In this document: piece after piece, positions 18,145 through 25,527 of the stretch
How the letters are laid out: each line of letters opens with the position of its first letter
How positions within the stretch are numbered: position 1 is the first letter of the stretch
Source: Haloferax litoreum
GTDB lineage: Archaea; Halobacteriota; Halobacteria; Halobacteriales; Haloferacaceae
Assembly (NCBI RefSeq): GCF_009674605.1
Contig: NZ_WKJO01000001.1
Coordinates: forward strand, 1,488,001 to 1,552,000
Direction of reading: 5' to 3'
DNA length: 64,000 nt
Notes under the pieces: generated by a model
Database searches by the model: none
The model's input: the letters and a program-made list of their open reading frames with translations, nothing else
Told to the model about the DNA's origin: nothing
Made by a program: the position numbers and the translations under genes

Positions 18145-18468
18145 TCACCCAATCGAGACGACTTTGTCCGTGTGTTCGACGATACCGAGCAAGTCGCTCA
18201 TCGCCGACCGAGGGCGGAGTTCACTCGCTTCGAGGCCTCGTGAATCGAGACACGTCCCACAGGCGAACAGTTCACCGCCGTTCTGGAGGAACTGCCGTAT
18301 CACGCCGTGTGGGTTGTACGTCTCTGTCTCGATGTCCGGCGCTTCGACACCGTCTCCCAGAAGGAACACTTCGACGAGGTTGCCTTCGTCGAGCGCCGTG
18401 TTAGCCAGTCGGAACGCGTTCCAGATTCGTTCTGGTTCGTTCGTCTCGATGATGAGCCCAAGGTGCAT
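18145..18468 (-). CDS. DsrE family protein
   Basis: A 107-residue protein starting MHLGLIIETNEPERIWNAF, with FLLGDGVEAP and a Cys pair in FACGTCLDSRGL. This matches the DsrE/DsrF-like fold, whose members include sulfur-relay carriers. The CxxC could hold persulfide sulfur. The start at 18468 was chosen because MHLGL is the first beta strand and the upstream frame is Cys- and Arg-rich. It is not adjacent to the sulfur block at 5-10 kb, so a connection to it is only inferred. Confidence 0.85.
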   Translation of the reverse strand: MHLGLIIETNEPERIWNAFRLANTALDEGNLVEVFLLGDGVEAPDIETETYNPHGVIRQFLQNGGELFACGTCLDSRGLEASELRPRSAMSDLLGIVEHTDKVVSIG

Positions 18469-18596
18469 AAGTCTCGGTTCGTCGTGTCGACTCTTAACAA
18501 CGTTCTCGATTCTCACTGTGCTACAACAGGGCTCGGCGGTTTGGCCACGTCGGTGAAGAATACAGAGCGAGCGATGCGTAACGCTCTGCTGTGCGC

Positions 18597-19280
18597 TCAG
18601 CACTCGGCTGGTGTGAACCGACGTGCTGCAACCCAGTATGCGAGGCCCGCGGCGCCGACGAGGAGCACAGCGCCAGCAACGACTTGCGAAGCACGCTTTA
18701 CTCCGGGCGTCTCTCCCTTCTCGGCACCGCGACTGGTGACACGCGCGTCCACGTCGTTCGCGAACGCCTCCGCGAACGCTTCCACGTCGTCCCAGTCGGT
18801 GTACTCGTAGTCACGGGAGGTGTCCGTGTCGCCAGTCGTCACCGCCGAGACGAGTTTGAACAGCACGCGTTCCAGTGGGTCGTATTGCGAGTACGTCACC
18901 GCGCCGGCGAAGCGGCCGACGTGGTCGGGGTGCCATCCCGTGTTCGACACGAAGTCGTCGACGTACTCCTGTGCACCACTCTGCGCCCACCTGAGTGGGA
19001 CGATGGACGCGAGCGACAACTGGAAGAACCCGTTCGGCCGACTGGCGAGTTCCTCTCGGTTCTTCTCGACGAACTCGACGACTGCTGGCAGGTGTCTTCG
19101 GTTGTTGACCGGCGACCCGACCAGCACCGCGTCGAACGCGCTCACGTCGATATCTGGCTCGTCAGCGACGCGTCTCACGGTGGCTTCGTGTCCTCGTTCC
19201 ATGAGTTTCTCTCCGACGTAGTCGGCAACCTTCTCTGTCTGTCCCTCACCCGACCCGTACGCGACAAGAATCGATACCAT
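18597..19280 (-). CDS. Flavodoxin-domain protein with C-terminal membrane anchor
   Basis: A 227-residue protein. The N-terminal FMN-binding loop is YGSGEGQTEKVADYVG, followed by AVLVGSPVNNRRHLP and FFQLSLAS segments typical of the HemG-like/menaquinone-dependent protoporphyrinogen oxidase flavodoxin branch. The last 30 residues contain a hydrophobic helix (VVAGAVLLVGAAGLAYWVA), which would tether it to the membrane. Electron transfer to or from quinone is plausible; the HemG function itself is unproved. The start at 19280 precedes MVSILVAYG. Confidence 0.83.
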   Translation of the reverse strand: MVSILVAYGSGEGQTEKVADYVGEKLMERGHEATVRRVADEPDIDVSAFDAVLVGSPVNNRRHLPAVVEFVEKNREELASRPNGFFQLSLASIVPLRWAQSGAQEYVDDFVSNTGWHPDHVGRFAGAVTYSQYDPLERVLFKLVSAVTTGDTDTSRDYEYTDWDDVEAFAEAFANDVDARVTSRGAEKGETPGVKRASQVVAGAVLLVGAAGLAYWVAARRFTPAEC

Positions 19281-19540
19281 CTGGAACCACACGAAGAGAT
19301 ACGCGCGCCGTCATATTAACTGACAGTCGCGGGGCGAATTCCGCCGAACTCGATGTTCGACGGTTCCCGAACGAGGGGTACGTGTACGGGGGTGGTGACG
19401 GTGACGGAAGGCACTGTTCCTCTGTCGAAGGGGCAGTGCGAACATATCAGAATTCGTTACTCAAGGTACAATTATACTGGTCGAAGACGTACATCAAGCC
19501 GGACCTACGGGCCACCGTTTGCGGGGCTACAGTTTCGTCC

Positions 19541-20827
19541 ATGTGTATGGAGACAGAGATATCGAGCAGTCGTCGGGCAGTCGGAACCGTCGTGATTCCG
19601 GGAATCGCGGCCCCGAGTAGCGTCGCCTGTGTTCGCTCGCTCGGCCGGCGCGGAATCAACACCATCGTCGTCTCAGAGAACCCGACTGCGGCAGCTTTCT
19701 CCTCGAAATACTGCGACGAAGCGGTTGTCACTGCCCCGCCGACAGATACCGAAGCGTACCGTGACGAATTGCTGGCACTCGCGAGACGCCCGGACGTTCG
19801 TGCGATAATCCCCGTTCGTGAGGAAGACATCTACGTCCTCTCGCGGTTCAAAGACGAGTTCGCAGAACACATCGGGACGCCGTGGCCATCGTTCGAGACG
19901 CTTCGGCGCGTCCAAGACCGAAAAGAACTCTTCGAAGCGGCCGCCGAGGCGGGCGTCCCGGCCCCGAAAACGAGGCTGTTCGACGAGTGGGACGACTGGG
20001 ACCAGCGACTCATCGTCAAGTCGCGGTACAACCTCGTCGCAGACGAGTATCTCGGGAGCGAAACCGGCCAACAGGTGTCTGGACGGGGCACCACGCAGTA
20101 CGTCGAACAGGGCGAGACTCCCGTCCTCGACGACTTGCTCGCGACGATGAACCACGTCCCCATCGTGCAGGAGTACGTCCCGACGACCGACGAGTACGGG
20201 TTCTTCGCGCTCTACGACGACGGTGAGGCCGTCGCGACGTTCCAGCACCGGCAGATTCGCGGCTACAAGTACGCCGGTGGCCCGAGTTCGTTCCGCGAGT
20301 CGGTGTCTATCCCGGAACTGGACGCCGCGGGTCGCCGTCTCCTCGACCACCTCGAATGGGACGGGCTGGCGATGGTCGAGTTCCTCCGCGACCCGGAGAC
20401 GGGCGAGTTCAAACTGATGGAGATCAACCCGCGCTTCTGGTCGTCGCTCCCGTTCACCGTACAGGCAGGCGTCGACTTCCCCTACTACTACTGGTTGCTC
20501 GCCAACGGCCGCCGCGACGAAATCGACTCGTCGTACCGAGTCGGCATCGCCGGGCACCTCATCAGGGGCGAACTGCTGTACCTTCACAGCGTCCTCTTCG
20601 ACGACTTCCCGCTCGTCGAACGCCCGTCTCGACTGAAGGCGTTCGCCGACGTGGCGTGGTCACTCGTGAAGCATCCGCGGTTCGACTACCTCGACTTCGA
20701 CGACTACCGGCCGTTCGTTCGAGACTTGGCAAATGGATTCGTCAGTCAGCGACGGGCAGCCAACGAACGACCAGAACGTGTATCCGTCCCACCGGAGCGA
20801 GACCCACAGACTCGCCTCCTCGAATAA
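19541..20827 (+). CDS. ATP-grasp domain protein
   Basis: A 428-residue protein. The N-terminal Rossmann-like subdomain starts TVVIPGIAAPSSVACVRSLGRRGI. An ATP-grasp core follows with RLIVKSRYNL, PIVQEYVPTTDEYG and the metal-binding MEINPRFWSSLPF. The family ligates a carboxylate to an amine or thiol through an acylphosphate. The substrate is unknown; similar proteins occur in amino-acid ligases and surface-polymer loci. The ATG at 19541 was chosen; the ATG at 19547 is an equal alternative. Confidence 0.85.
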   Translation: MCMETEISSSRRAVGTVVIPGIAAPSSVACVRSLGRRGINTIVVSENPTAAAFSSKYCDEAVVTAPPTDTEAYRDELLALARRPDVRAIIPVREEDIYVLSRFKDEFAEHIGTPWPSFETLRRVQDRKELFEAAAEAGVPAPKTRLFDEWDDWDQRLIVKSRYNLVADEYLGSETGQQVSGRGTTQYVEQGETPVLDDLLATMNHVPIVQEYVPTTDEYGFFALYDDGEAVATFQHRQIRGYKYAGGPSSFRESVSIPELDAAGRRLLDHLEWDGLAMVEFLRDPETGEFKLMEINPRFWSSLPFTVQAGVDFPYYYWLLANGRRDEIDSSYRVGIAGHLIRGELLYLHSVLFDDFPLVERPSRLKAFADVAWSLVKHPRFDYLDFDDYRPFVRDLANGFVSQRRAANERPERVSVPPERDPQTRLLE

Positions 20828-20892
20828 CGTACCCGTCTCCCGAAGAGGAGAACAGACGAAACACTTTGTACGAGAACGAGGGAGCGACAAAC

Positions 20893-21621
20893 GTGTCTCG
20901 ACAGCGTGACCTCGACCGGTTCTATGGACTGCTCTCTGACCTCACAGAGCGAGTCAGTGGGACTCGAAAGCTCAAGGACTGTACGGGCTATATGGAGTGG
21001 CCCACCCGCGGTGTCTACTTCTTCCTCGAACCGGGAACGACAAGAGCGTCGTCTGACCAGTTGCGTGTCACTCGTATCGGGACGCACGCTGTGTCTGCGG
21101 GTAGCAGCACGTCACTCTGGGACCGATTGAAACAGCACTACGGAACCGGGAGCGGGAGTTCCAACCACCCACACGGCGGGAACCACCGTGGTTCGGTCTA
21201 TCGGAAGCGTGTCGGCGAAGCGATTATCGAGCGATACGGCCTCCACGACGACTACCCCGACTGGGACGCCCGATGGTCGAGCATCGAGCGCGACCGGTCG
21301 GTGGTTCGTGACGAGGAGTACGTTCTCGAACGGCGTGTGAGTGCCTACATCAGAGAACAACCGTTCTTGTGGCTCGCCGTCGACGACGAACCGAGTGCGG
21401 ACAGTCAGCGAGCGTACATCGAGCGAAACGCAATCGCACTCCTCAGCAACTACCAACAAGCGACCGTCGACGCTCGCTCTGACGAGTGGCTTGGAAACGA
21501 CAGTCGGAGCGAGAAGATACGGGAATCAGGGTTGTGGAACGTGAACCACGTCGACGAGGAATACGACCCAGCGTTCTTGGACGAGTTGCGTGTCGCTGTC
21601 GACGAAACGGACCCTGTTTAA
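20893..21621 (+). CDS. Probable GIY-YIG nuclease-like protein
   Basis: A 242-residue protein with a likely GTG start preceded by GAGGGAG. The segment RGVYFFLEP resembles the GIY strand and VTRIGTHAV the YIG strand, followed by SLWDRLKQHYG, which resembles the Arg-containing helix of GIY-YIG nucleases. A Glu-rich C-terminal half follows. It has backbone-like codon use, so it lies outside the island. The catalytic assignment is tentative. A possible role is DNA end or junction cleavage. Confidence 0.6.
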   Translation: MSRQRDLDRFYGLLSDLTERVSGTRKLKDCTGYMEWPTRGVYFFLEPGTTRASSDQLRVTRIGTHAVSAGSSTSLWDRLKQHYGTGSGSSNHPHGGNHRGSVYRKRVGEAIIERYGLHDDYPDWDARWSSIERDRSVVRDEEYVLERRVSAYIREQPFLWLAVDDEPSADSQRAYIERNAIALLSNYQQATVDARSDEWLGNDSRSEKIRESGLWNVNHVDEEYDPAFLDELRVAVDETDPV

Positions 21622-21667
21622 GCGTGACATCTATCGAGCGTACGACTCGAATCCGTGGAAGTAGGGT

Positions 21668-21680
21668 GGCCTCGGCACTC
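21668..21680 (+). repeat. Left copy of the 13-bp island-edge direct repeat
   Basis: GGCCTCGGCACTC is identical to 44577-44589. It lies just after the last high-GC backbone gene and just before the AT-rich island. It is a candidate left attachment site. The similarity does not extend perfectly beyond the 13 bases. Confidence 0.5.
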
Positions 21681-21741
21681 GAACCAGGAACTATTACCGA
21701 CCTATGAGCCACTCTGTCAAATCAAATTTCAAAAACAGGGC

Positions 21742-21858
21742 TCACGCATGAAATGTCTCATCGCAACTTGAGCAGGTCGTCCACTGTCCAGAATTCACCT
21801 TCTGCTTCTTGCCGCACTCAGGACACTCTCGCCACACCGAGCGGTTGCCATATGCCAT
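21742..21858 (-). CDS. Small two-CxxC zinc-finger protein
   Basis: A 38-residue protein. Two Cys pairs, CPECG near residue 12 and CSSCD near residue 29, are spaced like a zinc ribbon. Its C-terminus is DETFHA. A TATA-like GATATACATC lies upstream at roughly leaderless distance from the ATG at 21858. It is at the island's left edge. It could bind nucleic acid or act as a structural peptide; the evidence is the Cys pattern only. Confidence 0.6.
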   Translation of the reverse strand: MAYGNRSVWRECPECGKKQKVNSGQWTTCSSCDETFHA

Positions 21859-22030
21859 ACTTCTAATTACAACGACCTGATGTATATCTCTACCTCGTGA
21901 TTGTATCCATATTCGTTGAGACCACTTTCACCCTGGTTTGCAGACATTCATCATAGTCGGCCACAGTGTGTAGATAAGACTCGGATAGAGGAACAGGCCC
22001 TACGGAACTTCCATACGAGAATTAACCACT

Positions 22031-22480
22031 ATGTCATTCCGAAACAACCGAATTGACTCGCTAAGCGCGAAACGCCGGACAGAATATCGACTTTTCATCT
22101 CGCACTCATGGAGTTACAGCAATGAGTACGAACGAATGATTGGTCTGCTGGATGACGCGAGCTACTTCAAGTACAAGAATTACAGTATTCCTTCAGAGAA
22201 GGAAATTGATGCTGATACTGACGAGGAATTAGAAGAAGCACTTCGGGAGGGTCAGATAAAGCCATCATCTGTTGTCGTGGTACTCGCTGGGTTGTACTCG
22301 ACGTATAGCGACTGGATTGGAAAGGAGATACGGATTGCCGAAGAAGAAAACAAACCCATTCTTGGTGTCAAACCTTGGGGTAGTCAACGGACTTCAGACT
22401 ATGTTGAGCGCCATGCCGACAAAATGGTTGGATGGAATACCGACTCTGTTGTCGGAGGGATTCGTGATTTATCTCCATGA
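22031..22480 (+). CDS. TIR-like (MTH538/ThsB-type) domain protein
   Basis: A 149-residue protein that is essentially one TIR-like domain of the DUF1863/MTH538 family (TIR-like PF08937). It shows LFISHSW, VVVVLAGLYSTY, a DWIGKEI segment whose Glu corresponds to the candidate catalytic residue, and PILGVKPWG. Thoeris ThsB belongs to this family and makes a nucleotide signal from NAD on infection. No ThsA-type effector is next to it. Its stop overlaps the start of the RipA-like membrane gene by four bases, so the two are co-translated and likely act together. Confidence 0.85.
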   Translation: MSFRNNRIDSLSAKRRTEYRLFISHSWSYSNEYERMIGLLDDASYFKYKNYSIPSEKEIDADTDEELEEALREGQIKPSSVVVVLAGLYSTYSDWIGKEIRIAEEENKPILGVKPWGSQRTSDYVERHADKMVGWNTDSVVGGIRDLSP

Positions 22481-23085
22481 GCAGGGGAGAGAGCGAACAT
22501 CCAGGAAAAACGAGCGACGGAAATGAACAAAACGCCGAGCTTGAGCAATGGAAATTCTATGGACAGTCTACTCACCAAGTAAGCAACCGCCGACTCAAGA
22601 ATAATCGCTTCTACCTTCGCCTTCTAATCGCATTATTGGGCGTTACCGGAATAGGAGTTAAACTCGGCTACGTGACCCCTGTAGGAATCATGTTCATCGG
22701 GGCTATTGGTCTTCCATTCTGTGTTCTTTGGACATTCCATATCCTCTCGTATAAACAGCTGAACAGCGGGAAGTACCGTGTTCTCTGGGAGATGGCAGAG
22801 AACCTCCCATACGACCCATTCAAAATGGAATGGGACCGGCTTGATGAAGGCGACAACCCTGACGTATACATAAAACACACCACAGTCGAAGTCTGGTGGC
22901 CACGTGTATTTGGGTTCTTCTACGCTGTATTATTCATCTATGGGACACTCTCATTGCTGAGCCTGTTAAGTTACTATTGGTGGGCTGTTGGCATTCTCGC
23001 TGGCATTTGGGCGATATACGCTTTCTTTGTGCTTCGGGGCAAAAGTCCGACGCAGAAATACTGGGATTACACCGGAAATGAATAA
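22477..23085 (+). CDS. RipA-like membrane protein, partner of the TIR-like gene
   Basis: A 202-residue protein. The N-terminal polar part contains EQWKFYGQSTHQVSNRR. Two hydrophobic helices follow at about residues 50-92 (FYLRLLIALLGVTGIGV and GIMFIGAIGLPFCVLWTF), then a soluble middle with LPYDPFKMEWDRL. Two more helices are at about 145-190. The pattern of a polar start, LxxNxRxLxxNxFYLxL, YKQLNSGKYxVL and LPxxPFxxEW resembles the RipA family of octameric membrane proteins, as I recall it. Direct overlap with the TIR gene suggests a membrane effector or sensor that pairs with the TIR enzyme. Confidence 0.7.
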   Translation: MSRGESEHPGKTSDGNEQNAELEQWKFYGQSTHQVSNRRLKNNRFYLRLLIALLGVTGIGVKLGYVTPVGIMFIGAIGLPFCVLWTFHILSYKQLNSGKYRVLWEMAENLPYDPFKMEWDRLDEGDNPDVYIKHTTVEVWWPRVFGFFYAVLFIYGTLSLLSLLSYYWWAVGILAGIWAIYAFFVLRGKSPTQKYWDYTGNE

Positions 23086-23095
23086 GTTACAACGA

Positions 23096-23920
23096 CTAGA
23101 GCGAGTGGTCGACAATCGCTCTGACGATTGAATTCTGCCTCCATCCTACCATCTCAATCGCAGCTTCTTCCACTAAGTTTGGTGTCTGCTTCGCCCCGTG
23201 TGGACGAATTCCGACGATTGGTTTATCGAATTCATTCGCTAGTTCTATCTCGTTCTGAATCCACTCCCTGTGGGCACTATACATCCCTGCAAGCACGAGG
23301 ACGACAGAAGTCGTCCGAATTTGGTCCCGAAGCCGAGCACGAAGATGGACATCATTTACCGTATCAAGCGGGTCGGTCAACGGAACGCTGTGGTCCTGCC
23401 ATTCTAGTTCGTTGAAATCATCGAGGAATTCGACTACTCGCTCGTAATCGTCGTTGTAGTCCCAAGCATGGCTGATGAACACGTTGTACTGGCGGTTTTC
23501 GGGACGTGGTCGCTGTTGAGTGGCACCTCCAGCACTTCCAGTTGACGAACTCGTACCCGAATCAAGAATTGTCTTCAATAGGTCCCAGAGGACTTTCACA
23601 ATAAAAGCCCCGCCAGCTAGCATTAGAACGGCCAGCACTCCATCAGGAATCTCATCCTTGCTATTCAGCAATTGCTGTACTGCTCGGTACTTGGTCACAA
23701 AGTAGACGTTCGTATTTCCTGGTTCCCAAATCGCAATATCATCTGGGTTTGCGAAACTTCGATGATGAACTCGGACACCTGGGAGAACATCCGTGTGTCC
23801 ATCAAAATCATAAGGTATCGGGGGCACCTCGTCTTGTTGGACAAACTCGATTGGGTTATTCCGTTGTACGCTGTGGCGAATTTCTTGCCAAGTCCGTCCT
23901 GGTCGGTCCGGCAAATCCAT
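23096..23920 (-). CDS. Membrane-anchored TIR-like domain protein
   Basis: A 274-residue protein. The N-terminal unknown region (residues 1-92) is followed by a hydrophobic helix near residues 95-118 (GVLAVLMLAGGAFIVKVLW) and a Ser/Gly linker. A TIR-like domain from about 145 carries VFISHAWDYNDDYERV, VLVLAGMYSAHREWIQNEIELAN and PIVGIRPHG. It is clearly paralogous to the 22031 protein, including EMVGWRQNSIV against KMVGWNTDSVV. The conserved WIxxEI Glu is retained. It faces the TIR/RipA pair tail to tail, with stops 10 bases apart. Confidence 0.8.
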   Translation of the reverse strand: MDLPDRPGRTWQEIRHSVQRNNPIEFVQQDEVPPIPYDFDGHTDVLPGVRVHHRSFANPDDIAIWEPGNTNVYFVTKYRAVQQLLNSKDEIPDGVLAVLMLAGGAFIVKVLWDLLKTILDSGTSSSTGSAGGATQQRPRPENRQYNVFISHAWDYNDDYERVVEFLDDFNELEWQDHSVPLTDPLDTVNDVHLRARLRDQIRTTSVVLVLAGMYSAHREWIQNEIELANEFDKPIVGIRPHGAKQTPNLVEEAAIEMVGWRQNSIVRAIVDHSL

Positions 23921-24028
23921 ACGCTTCTGTTGTCGCTTATTATGTTATAATTTCGCAACTTAATAACAACTGTTAGAATATTTTCAATTGGTCAGTCTAT
24001 CAGCAATGGTGCTTGAATCTAAATCCAA

Positions 24029-24526
24029 TCAAGTCGTCTTTTGGCTACGCGAATCGAATAGCACTTCTCGCCATTCGTTTAGCGGCTGGAGAAATTCATC
24101 ACCCTCTATCCATGATGGAGCAAGGTTTGATTCCATAATGTATCGGTCGCTACTTTCTGCGTCAAAAATTCCTTCTTTGGCCACTCCCGTCTCTACAATG
24201 ATTATCATTGGAAGGTTAAGCATGTATGCCATTCCTGCTTCCAGATTGTTCCATGCGGTCGGAAGATAGAGGTCAGATATTTTGTTTTCATTCCGGTCCA
24301 CCCCAGTCTGTATCTGTTTTTGACGGAATCCAAGAATTATCGCACCCTCACACTCTCTCATTACTTCTCGGACCTGCTGTAACGGTGTTTTAATTGAGTA
24401 ATCCGAATATCCGATAGACCGAACTTCGAGATTTCGGCTGGTTAACTCTCCTTCAAGCTTCTTCCAGAATTGCTCCTGTGAGTCGGTAAGCCCGTTCGGC
24501 TTACTCACAAAGATATTCTGTTTCAT
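24029..24526 (-). CDS. TIR/nucleoside deoxyribosyltransferase-like protein
   Basis: A 165-residue protein starting MKQNIFVSKPNGLTDSQEQFW. It shows GAIILGFRQKQ and LPTAWNNLEAGMAYMLNLPMIIIVETG, the pattern of a Rossmannoid TIR/deoxyribosyltransferase fold in which the Glu of NLEAG is the expected catalytic residue. A NAD- or nucleotide-cleaving activity is inferred. It is oriented the same way as the membrane TIR gene, with about 110 bases between. It is not recognisable as a named defence family. Confidence 0.65.
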   Translation of the reverse strand: MKQNIFVSKPNGLTDSQEQFWKKLEGELTSRNLEVRSIGYSDYSIKTPLQQVREVMRECEGAIILGFRQKQIQTGVDRNENKISDLYLPTAWNNLEAGMAYMLNLPMIIIVETGVAKEGIFDAESSDRYIMESNLAPSWIEGDEFLQPLNEWREVLFDSRSQKTT

Positions 24527-24604
24527 GGCTACTACCATTCTGTCGAAGTTTCTTAAAGACATAGAAGAAATCACCTTGCTGAAAAATGGCAAGATAGATG
24601 ATTC

Positions 24605-24751
24605 TCAGCTTGAAGCGGTTGGAGGAGTGAGGGCAACGTTCTTCAGCCGAATGGCGATGTACGCGATGAGCGCTAGGATACCCGGAAGCGCCACGCCGGT
24701 CGTTGCAAAGACGGTGCTGAGAATTCCAGAAATGATGATTTCCTTGCTCAT
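24605..24751 (-). CDS. 48-residue single-helix membrane peptide
   Basis: A reading frame beginning MSKEIIISGILSTVFATTG with one hydrophobic helix (residues about 5-34), then a short basic tail ending TPPTASS. It lies 78 bases upstream of the TIR/deoxyribosyltransferase-like gene in the same direction. Short hydrophobic peptides often accompany defence NADases or act as toxins, but this is inference. The ATG at 24749-24751 is the only start. Confidence 0.5.
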   Translation of the reverse strand: MSKEIIISGILSTVFATTGVALPGILALIAYIAIRLKNVALTPPTASS

Positions 24752-25013
24752 TTGTCGGAGTATGTTGATGACGGTACTCTCCGAACCGCCGTTATGCCCT
24801 CAGCAGGACTTGAACCTGCAATACCAGGGTTCCCGTCGATTAACTCCGACGCACCGTTCTTACATTGAGACTCTCCTAGAGATTGATAAACCTGACTCAA
24901 GTCTGTTTGAGGTTACTATTGGAGAACTTTGTGCCCGAATTTCGCACATAGACCCGGTTATTACCGGTAATCTCATTATTCTAACAGCCAAATGACTATT
25001 CGAGAGTAATTGT
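24752..25013. other. Intergenic stretch with partial tRNA-like sequence
   Basis: About 260 bases between the membrane peptide and the integrase-partner gene. It contains a tRNA 3'-end-like segment, listed separately, and AT-rich sequence from 24890 that probably includes the promoter of the next gene. No convincing gene was seen. Confidence 0.5.
24796..24820 (-). other. tRNA 3'-half-like remnant (possible attachment site)
   Basis: On the minus strand this reads as a T-arm and acceptor end: GCAGG, loop TTCAAGT, CCTGC, then TGAGGGC and a discriminator A. A paired five-base stem and seven-base loop are exactly tRNA-like. The 100 bases upstream contain no complementary 5' acceptor strand (GCCCTCA), so it is not a complete tRNA. 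It sits 0.7 kb from the integrase gene and may be a remnant of a tRNA-targeted integration. Confidence 0.45.
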
Positions 25014-25526
25014 ATGACAGAGACATCTACGGACAGCCCTAGCGACGGCCAGAACTATCAAACACTCAATGAAAATACGACTCGGGCTGAAATATTCCCA
25101 GCGAAACAGCACAAAGAGGAATGGTGGGAAGAAGCCGAACACGAAGGGTCCAGCCTCAGTCGCTATCTCTACGACCTGATTCAAGAAGCCAGGATGTACC
25201 GAGACAGCGGCGCACCCTTCATCCAGACACAAGACCAGACAGTGAAGCAACTCCAAAACAAAATCGACGACCTCCAATCCCAACTGGAAGAAGCTCGGCA
25301 GGGTGGTGGTGGTGGTCGAACCCATCTCAGTATTGATGACCTCGTTACCCGAATTCTGAACGAGCAATATCAATCGCTAGACGAACTCATCGAACGAATC
25401 TCTGCGAGTGATGAAGTAGCCAATCATCTGCAAGGCCAAATCGAGAATCGACTGTACTCTCTCGCAGAAAAAGGCCGAGTAGAATATCAACGCGGTCACG
25501 GATGGCGGCTCAAGGAGGAGAACTAG
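25014..25526 (+). CDS. Integrase-partner protein, coiled-coil, unknown
   Basis: A 170-residue protein immediately upstream of the integrase, with one base between the two genes. Residues about 35-60 read KEEWWEEAEHEGSSLSRYLYDLIQEA, followed by a coiled-coil (QTVKQLQNKIDDLQSQLEEA), a Gly run and a C-terminal winged-helix-like part (ENRLYSLAEKGRVEYQRGHGW). I have seen such genes beside haloarchaeal integrases. It may act as a directionality or DNA-binding factor. A truncated relative is encoded at 38010-38180. Confidence 0.7.
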   Translation: MTETSTDSPSDGQNYQTLNENTTRAEIFPAKQHKEEWWEEAEHEGSSLSRYLYDLIQEARMYRDSGAPFIQTQDQTVKQLQNKIDDLQSQLEEARQGGGGGRTHLSIDDLVTRILNEQYQSLDELIERISASDEVANHLQGQIENRLYSLAEKGRVEYQRGHGWRLKEEN

Positions 25527-25527
25527 C

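Noticed and set aside
22031-24526. Complete Thoeris system
   Set aside because: A ThsB-like TIR is present, but no SIR2/SLOG-type ThsA or other described effector is adjacent.
24525-24995. 156-residue plus-strand frame over the tRNA-like segment
   Set aside because: It crosses antisense to a membrane peptide and the tRNA-like segment. Its peptide (CPQQDLNLQYQ) is the kind generated from tRNA sequence read in reverse.
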